From the NCBI GenBank assembly GCA_013823505.1, contig PNMH01000034.1, positions 1-39,798 on the forward strand: 39,798 nt of DNA. Direction: 5' to 3'. Source of the stretch: Polaromonas sp. (GTDB lineage Bacteria > Pseudomonadota > Gammaproteobacteria > Burkholderiales > Burkholderiaceae). Positions 16,423-23,736 of this stretch are shown in pieces. The position numbers were made by a program, and so were the translations under genes. The notes beneath the pieces are model-generated. The model did not search any database. It saw only the letters and a list, made by a program, of their open reading frames with translations, and was not told the DNA's origin. How positions within the stretch are numbered: position 1 is the stretch's first letter; the number at the start of each line of letters is the position of its first letter.

Positions 16423-17555
16423 CGGTATTTCCTCAGGTAGGCACCCTCAAAGAAGCGTTTGGCCCAGTGAAACAGGCGGCTGGAGGGCAGGATGATCTGG
16501 CGCCGCGCGTTGCGAAACACCAGGGTGCCGCGGTCGATGGCGTCGATGATGCAAAGGAGTTCCACCTTGAAGGTGGCGGTGGCCGCTTCACCGCGCAGGC
16601 CTTTGAGCAGGTTGTCTGCGGCGGCAGCGGCCTGCAGGTCGGCCATGTGGGCTTGTTTGGGCATCCAGTCGGGGCCGGGGAAGCTGCCCGAATCGCCCAC
16701 CACATACACGTGTTGTGTGCCCTCCACGCGGCATTGGGCGTCGGCCTTGAGCAGACCCCCGGGGGACCGCGCCAGCTCGGTCTGGTCAAACCAGGCGTTG
16801 CCGGTCATGCCGGGCATGAACAAAATGAGATCGGCCGGGAACGAGCCGCCTTCGGTCACCACGCGGTCGGCGTCAAAGCGCACCAGCTTGTGGCCCAGCC
16901 GGGTCGCAATGCCGCGGCGCGCCATTTCGGCCAGCAGGTGTTGCACCGCCTTGGGCCCCAGGCGGCTGCCTGGCTCCTTGGAGGGGTTGAAAAACACGAT
17001 GTCGAATTGGTTGCGCCGGCCTTCGCGCTTGAGCTGTTCGTCCAGCCCAAACAGGAATTCAAACATCGGCCCGCCGCGCACCGCGCTGGGTTCGTTCGGG
17101 TTGCCAGCAAAGCCCACGGCTATGGTGCCGCCGGACAAGGCGCGCAAGCGCTCGCGGATGCGCTCTGCCGCGGCGATGCCTTCGCAGGGCGTGATGGCGT
17201 GTTCAATACCCGGCAGCTTTTTGATGAAGCGCCCGCCGCTGGCGATCACCAGCGCGTCGTTGCGCAGCTCGCCGGCCGTGGTGAGCACCACCCGCCCGCC
17301 ATCGCGCAAACCCGTGACTTCAGCGGTCTTGTGTTGAACGTTCATGCGGGCAAAAAAACGGTCCAGTGGCACCACCAGCTGCTCGCGCGTGCGCAGGCCT
17401 GACGGTATCCAGATGATGCCGGGCAGGTAGTGCAGTTCGGCACGTGGCGCCACCAGGGTGATGTGGGCGTAGGGGTCGCGCTCGCGAATTTCGCGCACGG
17501 TAGACAGGGCGCCAAAGCCCGCGCCAACAACGGTGATGTGAGGGGCAGCTTGCAT
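16419..17555 (-). CDS. Sulfide:quinone-oxidoreductase-like FAD protein
   Basis: 378-aa flavoprotein of the two-Rossmann-domain SQR/FccB/NDH-2 superfamily. The N-terminal dinucleotide motif is VVGAGFGALST (10-20). A second FAD segment is HVYVVGDSGSFPGPDWMPKQAH (from 282). The tail (RLFHWAKRFFEGAYLRKYR) is basic-amphipathic, as in membrane-associated SQRs. Canonical SQRs have a redox Cys just before GPAYEF; here the aligned stretch is AVRGGPMFEFLFG, so that Cys is absent. C124, C275 and C335 remain. It may thus be a variant SQR or a related oxidoreductase. The start at MQAAPHIT is preceded by AAGGAG; it begins 4 nt after the MBL gene. Confidence 0.8.
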   Translation of the reverse strand: MQAAPHITVVGAGFGALSTVREIRERDPYAHITLVAPRAELHYLPGIIWIPSGLRTREQLVVPLDRFFARMNVQHKTAEVTGLRDGGRVVLTTAGELRNDALVIASGGRFIKKLPGIEHAITPCEGIAAAERIRERLRALSGGTIAVGFAGNPNEPSAVRGGPMFEFLFGLDEQLKREGRRNQFDIVFFNPSKEPGSRLGPKAVQHLLAEMARRGIATRLGHKLVRFDADRVVTEGGSFPADLILFMPGMTGNAWFDQTELARSPGGLLKADAQCRVEGTQHVYVVGDSGSFPGPDWMPKQAHMADLQAAAAADNLLKGLRGEAATATFKVELLCIIDAIDRGTLVFRNARRQIILPSSRLFHWAKRFFEGAYLRKYR

Positions 17556-17559
17556 GGTG

Positions 17560-18198
17560 TCAGGCTCCTTGTAAAGCCAGGGTTGGGGTAGGGCGCAAAG
17601 CCTCGGCGCGGGCCAGAAAGTCGTCGCGCGAAAGGCCCGCAAACAGCGGGTGCCACAGGCGCTGCTCCAGCACCGTGCTCACCGCCCGGGCGCGGCGTTC
17701 GTGGCTGGCAAAAAGCAGGGTCTCCAAGGGCAGCAAGAACACGCCTTGTTTCACGCTGTCCCACAACGCTTCGGGTGCTGCGGGGTAAGGCTGGTGTGGA
17801 CAGGCGTCCACCGCCAGCAAGCCACCGCAAAACAGGCGGTCGCGCCAGGCGAAGCTCAGGCAGCCCAGCGTGTGACCGGGCGTGGCCAGCACGCGCAGGT
17901 GCTCGGGACCCAAGCACAGCGCGTCGCCATGGACGGCCCGCTGTGTGCCTGGTGCCCCGTCGCCCTGCACCAGCGGTGCGCCCAACCGGGCCAGCAAATT
18001 CCGCTCGACACCGCTGGCGTCGTGGTGGTGGGTGCGCAGCACCCAGCGCAGCCGCAGGTCGCGCTCGTTCAGCAAGGCTTGCAGCACCGGCAGGTCGCGG
18101 CCATGGGGGTCCACCAGCACCGCTTCCCGGGTCTCCAGGTCGGCCAGCAAATAGCTCAGCTCTCCGCTGTGGGCATCGTGCAAGATGTGAAAGTGCAT
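17560..18198 (-). CDS. MBL-fold protein with degenerate metal site (persulfide-dioxygenase relative)
   Basis: 212 aa, similar in architecture to the ETHE1-type hydrolases (FHILHDAHSGELSYLLAD, VLVDPHGRD, ATPGHTLGCLSF). The signature HxHxDH is replaced by RTHHHDASG, which lacks the correctly spaced Asp and the final His. The GDTLF aspartate motif is FCGGLLAVDA. Later His residues (PGHT, SHERR) are kept. Iron binding is probably altered or lost, so persulfide dioxygenase activity cannot be assumed. It lies 15 nt after the Rieske gene and 4 nt before the SQR-like gene, so it is firmly in the operon. A functional homologue is encoded at 11597. Confidence 0.82.
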   Translation of the reverse strand: MHFHILHDAHSGELSYLLADLETREAVLVDPHGRDLPVLQALLNERDLRLRWVLRTHHHDASGVERNLLARLGAPLVQGDGAPGTQRAVHGDALCLGPEHLRVLATPGHTLGCLSFAWRDRLFCGGLLAVDACPHQPYPAAPEALWDSVKQGVFLLPLETLLFASHERRARAVSTVLEQRLWHPLFAGLSRDDFLARAEALRPTPTLALQGA

Positions 18199-18213
18199 CG
18201 GTGAACCCGGGTG

Positions 18214-18849
18214 TTAACCCGCTGCGCTGCCATCCTCGCCAATCAGCAAGGTGGTCTCAGTCAGGTAATGGTGAGGTGGCACCAGCAGGTTGGTGGGGGC
18301 GGGTTTGTTCTTGAACACGCGCCCCGCCAAGTCAAAGGTGGAGCCGTGGCAGGGGCAAAAGAAACCCCCCTTCCAGTCGGCAGGCACGCTGGGGTTGGTG
18401 GTGCCTTCGTTCAGGGTCACGGGCGAGCAGCCCAGGTGGGTGCAAATACCCACGGTCACCAGCACCTCGGGCTTGATGGAGCGGTGCGTGTTGGTGGCGT
18501 AAGGGGGTTGCTGCTTTTTCTGCGAATCGGGGTCTGCCAGGTCGGTCATGCCGTCCAGCTGCGCCAGCATCTCGGGCGTGCGGCGCATCACCCACACCGG
18601 CTGGCCGCGCCATTCAACCACCTTGACCTCACCGGGGGCGATGTCGGCAATGTCGATCTGCACGCTGGCACCCTGCGCCTTGGCGCGCTCGCTGGGTGCA
18701 AAGCTGGCCACAAACGGCACCGCCACCGCGGCGGTGGCGGCGCAGCCCATGGCGGTGGTTGCCAGCAGCCATTGGCGGCGTTCGGCGTCGTGCGTGCCCG
18801 CGTCGGGACTCGATGCGGGGAAGGCGGGGGCGGTGAGCGGGTGAGCCAT
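18214..18849 (-). CDS. Stand-alone Rieske [2Fe-2S] protein, PetA-like
   Basis: 211-aa Rieske subunit resembling that of the cytochrome bc1 complex. The N-terminus has a Tat-type signal-anchor (ERRQWLLATTAMGCAATAAVAVPFV). Cluster ligands are C136 and H138 in CTHLGC and C165 and H168 in CPCHGS; C141 and C167 form the conserved disulfide. The family tail LLVPPHHYL is present. No cytochrome b or c1 gene is nearby, unlike a normal petABC operon. It would serve as an extra or replacement Rieske centre. It is the first gene of the sulfur operon, transcribed from the sigma54-type site at 18905-18920, with GGAGGA before the ATG. Confidence 0.92.
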   Translation of the reverse strand: MAHPLTAPAFPASSPDAGTHDAERRQWLLATTAMGCAATAAVAVPFVASFAPSERAKAQGASVQIDIADIAPGEVKVVEWRGQPVWVMRRTPEMLAQLDGMTDLADPDSQKKQQPPYATNTHRSIKPEVLVTVGICTHLGCSPVTLNEGTTNPSVPADWKGGFFCPCHGSTFDLAGRVFKNKPAPTNLLVPPHHYLTETTLLIGEDGSAAG

Positions 18850-18904
18850 GGAATCCTCCAGTTGAAAACATGGTGGGCCTTGGTGAACCCACTGCGTTCA
18901 CCCC

Positions 18905-18920
18905 TCCAAGAAACGTGCCA
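18905..18920 (-). promoter_or_regulatory. Sigma54 (-24/-12) promoter of the Rieske-SQR operon
   Basis: On the minus strand the sequence is TGGCACGTTTCTTGGA. Against TGGCACG-N4-TTGCW, 11 of 12 defined bases match with exact spacing; only the -12 C is G. Transcription would start about 45 nt before the Rieske ATG. A divergent sigma54 activator gene and an inverted repeat 85 bp upstream support the call. Confidence 0.75.
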
Positions 18921-19004
18921 CACCCCAGGCCGCAAAAAGCCGTTTGAAATCAACGCGCCCACGCTGCATGGACCGGCAAGCCCCCTGCCAGACCCGGTGA
19001 TTTG

Positions 19005-19018
19005 TGCCATAAATGGCA
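19005..19018. promoter_or_regulatory. Inverted repeat TGCCAT-AA-ATGGCA, likely FisR activator site
   Basis: A perfect 6-bp palindrome with a 2-bp centre, lying 85 bp upstream of the -24 element of the Rieske-SQR promoter. Another TGGCAG half-site follows at about 19024-19029. It sits just before the fisR start on the other side, so the same site could also control fisR. The core TGCC-N6-GGCA recurs upstream of the fcc operon. Confidence 0.6.
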
Positions 19019-19067
19019 GCTTGTGGCAGTGCACCCTACACTGCTCCTCTATGCCAGAGGAGTCTCC

Positions 19068-20429
19068 ATGAAGCTGTTGCCCGAACTGACCGACTTTCTT
19101 GAAGGACTGAGCGAACCCCACATCCTGTTCGATGCGCAGTACCGCATCCTCGCGGCCAACGCCGCCTACCGCCGGGCCTTCAGCCCCGATCGCAGTGTGA
19201 TCGGACGCACCTGCTACGAGGTGTCGCACCGCTTTCAGGTGCCTTGTGATCAGGCAGGCGAGTCGTGCCCGCTGGCCCAGGCCCGCGCCTCCGGCCAGCG
19301 CGAGCGCGTGCTGCACCTGCACCACACGCCCAAGGGCGAGGAATACGTGGACATTGAACTCACCCCGCTGCGCGATGCGACGGGTGAACAAGCTTTTTTT
19401 GTCGAAAAAATGGCGTCTTTGAAGGTGGCACACAGCCGCTCGGTGGCGCGTGGCCTGATCGGGCGCAGCCCGGTGTTTCATCACATGCTGTCGCTGGTGG
19501 CCCGCGTGGCGCCGTCCATGGCCACGGTGTTGCTGCTGGGCGAGTCGGGCACGGGCAAGGAACTGGTGGCGCAGGCCGTGCACGATGCCAGTCCACGCGC
19601 CAACAAACCCCTGGTGGTCGTGGACTGTTCCAGCCTGCCGGAGACCCTGTTTGAGTCCGAACTTTTTGGCCACGAGCGCGGTGCCTTCACCGGCGCCAAC
19701 ACCAGCAAGGCCGGCCTGGTGGAGGCCGCCAGCGGCGGCACCCTGTTTCTGGACGAAGTGGGTGACATTCCTCTGCCCATGCAGGTCAAGCTGTTGCGCC
19801 TGCTGGAGTCGGGCACCTACCGCCGCGTGGGAAGCACCGAACTGCGCCATGCCGACATCCGTGTGGTGTCTGCCACCCACCGCGACTTGGAGCGCTTGGT
19901 CGGCGAGGGACGCTTTCGGGAAGATCTGTACCACCGCCTGAGCACATTTCCCATTGCGCTGCCACCGCTGCGTGAGCGGCGCGACGACATCGCGCTGCTG
20001 ACCCAGGCCTTGCTGGCCCGGGTGGCGCCCAAGCGCGCACTGAGCGTGGCACCCAAAGCCCTGGCCCTGCTGGCCGAGCAGCCATTTCCGGGCAACGTGC
20101 GCGAACTGCGCAACCTGCTGGAGCGCACCACCCTGATGTGTGACGGCGAGCGGATCGAAGCGGAGCATGTGGCGCAGGCGCTGAATTCGGGTCGGCGCAG
20201 CGCGGGGCCGGCACCTGTGTCGGCACCGGCTGCCGCATCTACCGCACCCGTCACTGCCACCTCCGTCGGCCCAGGTGCGCCTGAGCCGACCGCGCCATCG
20301 CTGCAAGCGCTGGCGCTGGCCGCGCTGCGCGAGCGGGTGGCCTCGCACACCGGAAGCCGCGCGGAGCTGGCGGCGGCCCTGGGTATCAGCGAGCGCTCGC
20401 TCTACCGCAAACTCAAAGCCCTGAACTGA
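19068..20429 (+). CDS. fisR: FisR-type sigma54-dependent activator sensing sulfane sulfur
   Basis: 453-aa enhancer-binding protein. The N-terminal PAS-like sensor (1-115) has C49, C60 and C67 in GRTCYEV, VPCDQ and ESCPL. The 11- and 7-residue spacing equals that of C53, C64 and C71 in Cupriavidus FisR, which sense polysulfide. The AAA+ domain has Walker A GESGTGKE (158-165), the sigma54 contact loop GAFTGA (205-210) and Walker B TLFLDE (225-230). A Pro/Ala-rich linker leads to a Fis-type HTH ([20 protein letters not shown]). GAGGAG precedes this ATG; the longer upstream frame is non-homologous. It is divergent from the Rieske-SQR operon and convergent with the fcc operon. Known FisR proteins switch on sqr and pdo genes through sigma54. 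Confidence 0.93.
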   Translation: MKLLPELTDFLEGLSEPHILFDAQYRILAANAAYRRAFSPDRSVIGRTCYEVSHRFQVPCDQAGESCPLAQARASGQRERVLHLHHTPKGEEYVDIELTPLRDATGEQAFFVEKMASLKVAHSRSVARGLIGRSPVFHHMLSLVARVAPSMATVLLLGESGTGKELVAQAVHDASPRANKPLVVVDCSSLPETLFESELFGHERGAFTGANTSKAGLVEAASGGTLFLDEVGDIPLPMQVKLLRLLESGTYRRVGSTELRHADIRVVSATHRDLERLVGEGRFREDLYHRLSTFPIALPPLRERRDDIALLTQALLARVAPKRALSVAPKALALLAEQPFPGNVRELRNLLERTTLMCDGERIEAEHVAQALNSGRRSAGPAPVSAPAAASTAPVTATSVGPGAPEPTAPSLQALALAALRERVASHTGSRAELAAALGISERSLYRKLKALN

Positions 20430-20459
20430 GCTTAGCCACGGCGGGAAGCTCCGGCTGCT

Positions 20460-21059
20460 TCAGGGCTTGGCGCGAGCGACGAGCCGCGTCACATGCGCCA
20501 GGCCCTGGTGTCCCGGGCCTTCGTCCAGCGTCACCTCTCCCTGCCACGACAGCAGCTCTTCGAGTCCTGCAAAGTCCTCGCTCAGCAACTCGGGTGTGTA
20601 GAGCATGGCCGCGTCTTTGGGGCCGCCGCTGCGGTGTTGCAACTGCTGCGGGTGAAAGCTCTCCAGAATGAGCAGGCCACCGGGCCTGAGTCCAGCGGCC
20701 AGCCGCCGGTGCGCAGCCGCGCGGATGGCGATGGGCAGGTGCACGAAGGTCAGCACCACGGCGTCCACGCTGGCGGGAGCGGGCGCCCAGTCGGTCAGGT
20801 CGCCGAGCACGGTTTGCAGGGCCACGCCACGTTCAGCCGCAAGGGCCTGTGCCTTTTCCAAGCCGACGGCCGAACCGTCCATGGCGGTCACGCGGTGGCC
20901 CTGCTGCGCCAGCCAGACGCCGTTGCGGCCCTCGCCGTCACCGGGCACCAGCACATCGCAGCCCGGCTTCAGGCGGTGGGCCTGCTTCACCAGAAATGCA
21001 TTGGGGGCGGTGCCGTACTTGAAGCCGTCGACTGAAAAGTTTTGATCCCAGAAGTTCAT
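20460..21059 (-). CDS. Class I SAM-dependent methyltransferase (TehB/thiol-methyltransferase-like)
   Basis: 199 aa. The SAM-binding motif is DVLVPGDGEGRNGVWLAQ, followed by the acidic end of strand 2 (VTAMDGSAVGLEKA). Post-motif LTFVHLPIAIR and RPGGLLILESF are present. The family includes TehB and small thiol methyltransferases. It starts only 8 nt after the dihaem cytochrome gene, so it is the last gene of the fcc operon. A role in methylating sulfide or a thiol for detoxification is an attractive guess from context, not shown by sequence. Confidence 0.85.
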   Translation of the reverse strand: MNFWDQNFSVDGFKYGTAPNAFLVKQAHRLKPGCDVLVPGDGEGRNGVWLAQQGHRVTAMDGSAVGLEKAQALAAERGVALQTVLGDLTDWAPAPASVDAVVLTFVHLPIAIRAAAHRRLAAGLRPGGLLILESFHPQQLQHRSGGPKDAAMLYTPELLSEDFAGLEELLSWQGEVTLDEGPGHQGLAHVTRLVARAKP

Positions 21060-21067
21060 GCGGTAGT

Positions 21068-21868
21068 TTACTTTTTGGACGGAGACGTTGCGGTGGGCAG
21101 GTCGGCGTAGTAGGCGGCCAGCGCGTCGATTTCGCTGCGCGTGAGCTTCTTGGCGAAGGCGCTCATGCCCTTGGCCGCGTCGTTGGCGCGCACGCCGCTC
21201 TGGTAGTGCAGCAGGGTGCGGGTGACGTACAGCGGGTTCTGCCCGGCCAAGGCCGAGGCTTCGAGCTTGCCGCCCTGGCCCTTGACGCCGTGGCAGCTGG
21301 CGCAGGGCGTTAGCAGGCGGGCCGGGTCGCCCTTTTTCACCAGCTGTTCGGCCGTCAGACCTTTGCCACCGGCGATGGGTCGAGGTGTGCCGTCGCCCTG
21401 CGGCGCGGGCTGGGCGGCGTAGAAGGCCGATACGTCGGCGATCTGCTGCGGCGTCATCATCACCGCGATGTCGTGCATCAGCGCAGCGCCCCGGTTTTCA
21501 CTGCGCAGGCGGCTCTGGTAGTCCAGCAGCATCTTGGCGGTGTAGGCCGCCATCTGGCCCGCCAGGTGCGGCCAGTTCTGCGTCGGCGCCACGCCGGTGT
21601 CGCCGTGACACGAAGCGCAGAACAGCTGCTGGTTGACCACACGGCCACGCTCGGCGTTGCCCGCGGGCAACGCCGCGAGCGCGCCACGCAGGGTGGCGGG
21701 CGTCCAGGCTTTGGCGGCGGGCGCGGCGGCGTGGTCGGCGGCCTGCGCCGGGGCCGCTGCGAAGCCCATGAGCAGGCCGGTGGCGGTGACGGCCAGCGCG
21801 GTCAGGCCGCGCGCGAACCAGCCGTCGGTGGCCGCAGTCAGTTCTTGCAGATAAGGATCGTATTGCAT
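21068..21868 (-). CDS. fccA: Dihaem cytochrome c (c4-like), probable cytochrome partner of FccB
   Basis: 266-aa exported cytochrome with two haem-c sites, CASCH at 84-88 and CASCH at 189-193, in two similar domains (each with a c4-type PHLAGQ or ASALAGQNP segment). An N-terminal membrane/signal segment (LTALAVTATGLLMGFAAAPAQA) directs it to the periplasm. The start is ATG with GAAGGAA just upstream; an in-frame TTG 18 nt earlier is unlikely. It lies 10 nt after fccB. In flavocytochrome c sulfide dehydrogenase a dihaem subunit accepts electrons from the flavoprotein. The c4 type suggests onward transfer to the membrane proteins of this operon or an oxidase. The symbol is by position and type. 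Confidence 0.85.
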   Translation of the reverse strand: MQYDPYLQELTAATDGWFARGLTALAVTATGLLMGFAAAPAQAADHAAAPAAKAWTPATLRGALAALPAGNAERGRVVNQQLFCASCHGDTGVAPTQNWPHLAGQMAAYTAKMLLDYQSRLRSENRGAALMHDIAVMMTPQQIADVSAFYAAQPAPQGDGTPRPIAGGKGLTAEQLVKKGDPARLLTPCASCHGVKGQGGKLEASALAGQNPLYVTRTLLHYQSGVRANDAAKGMSAFAKKLTRSEIDALAAYYADLPTATSPSKK

Positions 21869-21878
21869 GTGCGTTCCT

Positions 21879-23237
21879 TCAGGCAAAGCAATCGGCGGTG
21901 AAGGTGCGCAGCCAGGCCTGCTGGTAGCGCGCGCCGAGCTTGATCTGTGCCGGCGTAGCGTTCAGCGGCAGGTAGCGGCCCTGGCCATTGATGCGCGCGA
22001 TCTTGCCGTCGACGATCTTGAACACGTCGGCCACGAACAGGCCGTAGTCCTTGCCGGCGAGCGCGTAGCAGGTGTTCTCCCACAGCGGCTCGGGGGCCTT
22101 GCGCCCGGCGAGTTCTTCGACGATGGCGCGCGCCACCACCTTGGCCTGGGTGTTGGCCGAGAAGCCGCTCTTGGGCATGGCATCCGCAATGCTGGCGTCG
22201 CCGATCACGTACACGTGGGGCTGCAGCGTGGAGGCAAAGGTGCGGCGCTCCACCGGGCAGAAGCCGCTGGCGTCTGCCAGCCCCAGGGTCATGGCAACCT
22301 GGCCGGCTTTCATGGGCGGGATGACGTTGATCACGTCGGCCTGGATGGTTTCGGCCTCGGTCTCGATGCGCATCTGTTTGGCGTCGATCTTGAGCGTGCG
22401 CCCGCCGTCCTTGCCGCGCACCCAGCTGAGCATGCTGGTGCCCGCGTGCTGCTTCACCTCTACCTGGCCTTGCATCTTCTTGGCGTAGTCGGCGGGCAGG
22501 TTGAAGTTGTAGAGCCGGTTCCAGCCCAGCATCATGGTCTCGTCGGTCACGAAACTGTCCTTCGGGTCGACGATGATGACCTTGGCGCTCGGGTTGTGTT
22601 TCGCGAACCACTCGGTCATGAGCGCGGCGCGCTCGTACGGGCCGGGCGGGCAGCGGTAGGGGTTGGGCGGTGCGGCCAGCACGAAGGTGCCGCCGCGCCG
22701 CATGCCCTGCAGCTGCTTCGCGAGCAGCGCGGTCTGCTCACCGGGGATCCAGCCCGAGGGCACTGCCGTGCGGGCGACGGCCTCGCTGTAGCCGACGTAG
22801 GCGCCGTACACCAGCTGGATGCCGGGCGAGACGATGAGCTTGTCGTAGGCGATCTTCTGCCTGGCCGCGGTGCTCACGCTGCGCGCGACCGGGTCGAAAC
22901 CGGTCACGGTGTCGATCAGCACCTGGATGCCGTACTTCGACTTCAGCACGTCGTAGCTCACGTTGAGTTCGTCCATCGTCGCGTGCCGGTTGAGCACTTC
23001 GGACGAACCGTAGGGGCGCACGTAGACTGGGTTCTTCTCGATCAGCGTGACCTTGAGCGCCGGGTTGAACAGCTTGAGGTACTTGGCCGCGGTGGCACCG
23101 CCCACGCCACCACCGACGATGACGATATGGGCGGCGTTCTGGGCAAAGGCCAGCGAAGGCGCGGCGGCCACCGACAGCAGACCCAGGGCCTGGGTCAGCC
23201 ACGCGCGGCGGGAGGCGTTGCATTGCGGCTGCTCCAT
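21879..23237 (-). CDS. fccB: Flavocytochrome c sulfide dehydrogenase flavoprotein subunit (FccB/SoxF-like)
   Basis: 452-aa periplasmic flavoprotein that oxidises sulfide to sulfur/polysulfide. A Tat signal (SRRAWLTQALGLL) precedes the FAD motif VIVGGGVGGATAAKY (39-53). The redox disulfide is C196 (PYRCPPGPYER) and C327 (GFCPVERRTF), as in the family; VYVIGDASIADAMPKSGF is the second FAD region. In place of the Cys that covalently holds FAD in Allochromatium FccB (YYTCYLSNEV) it has YVRPYGSSEV, so FAD is probably non-covalent. The ATG overlaps the stop of the upstream cytochrome gene by one base. Electrons should pass to the dihaem cytochrome encoded next. Confidence 0.9.
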   Translation of the reverse strand: MEQPQCNASRRAWLTQALGLLSVAAAPSLAFAQNAAHIVIVGGGVGGATAAKYLKLFNPALKVTLIEKNPVYVRPYGSSEVLNRHATMDELNVSYDVLKSKYGIQVLIDTVTGFDPVARSVSTAARQKIAYDKLIVSPGIQLVYGAYVGYSEAVARTAVPSGWIPGEQTALLAKQLQGMRRGGTFVLAAPPNPYRCPPGPYERAALMTEWFAKHNPSAKVIIVDPKDSFVTDETMMLGWNRLYNFNLPADYAKKMQGQVEVKQHAGTSMLSWVRGKDGGRTLKIDAKQMRIETEAETIQADVINVIPPMKAGQVAMTLGLADASGFCPVERRTFASTLQPHVYVIGDASIADAMPKSGFSANTQAKVVARAIVEELAGRKAPEPLWENTCYALAGKDYGLFVADVFKIVDGKIARINGQGRYLPLNATPAQIKLGARYQQAWLRTFTADCFA

Positions 23238-23734
23238 CACTGGGCTCCTTTCGAGGCCACGGGGGTGGCCACGGTGGTGGTCAGGGGCGGCTGGGCGGCG
23301 AAGAATTCGCCCATGCCCTGCAGCTCGGCGTCGGTGAAGCCCTTGGCCACATGGCCCATGAGCGTGGCCGGGCGCCTGCCCACGCGGAAGTCGGTCATGG
23401 TGCGCACGAACTGCTGCACCGGCATGCCGGCCAGCGGCATGAAGAACTCGTCACCGAGCTGGCCGTGGGTGCCGTGGCAGGCGGCGCAGCTGTGCGCCAT
23501 GGTGGACGCCAGCACCGGCGCCGGGTTGGTGGCGGGTGTCACCGCGGGTGGCGTGGGAGCCGACGCGGCGGCGGGAGCAGACGTCGCCGCCTTGGGCGCC
23601 GTCTGCGCCACGGCCTTGACCGCCAGCGAGGCGGCCACGGTGGCGCCGAAGGCCACCACCAAGGTCCAGCCCAGCACCTTGCGCAGGGCGGCGGCGTCGG
23701 TCCGCGCGGCAGAAGAAGTGGAGATGTGTTTCAT
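23237..23734 (-). CDS. Membrane-anchored monohaem cytochrome c
   Basis: 165 aa with one N-terminal membrane helix (about 19-38), an Ala/Pro-rich flexible linker (46-75) and a class I cytochrome c domain. The haem site is C83-A-A-C-H87, with M104 (PLAGMPVQQF) or a later Met as candidate sixth ligand. KGFTDAELQGMGEFFAAQ is the usual C-terminal helix. The tether would let it shuttle electrons between the periplasmic flavocytochrome and the membrane proteins encoded upstream. It starts 2 nt after the membrane gene and overlaps fccB by one base. Confidence 0.88.
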   Translation of the reverse strand: MKHISTSSAARTDAAALRKVLGWTLVVAFGATVAASLAVKAVAQTAPKAATSAPAAASAPTPPAVTPATNPAPVLASTMAHSCAACHGTHGQLGDEFFMPLAGMPVQQFVRTMTDFRVGRRPATLMGHVAKGFTDAELQGMGEFFAAQPPLTTTVATPVASKGAQ

Positions 23735-23736
23735 GT

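Noticed and set aside
20430..20459. Possible terminator between convergent fisR and methyltransferase genes
   Set aside because: Only short imperfect stems and no T-run could be found.
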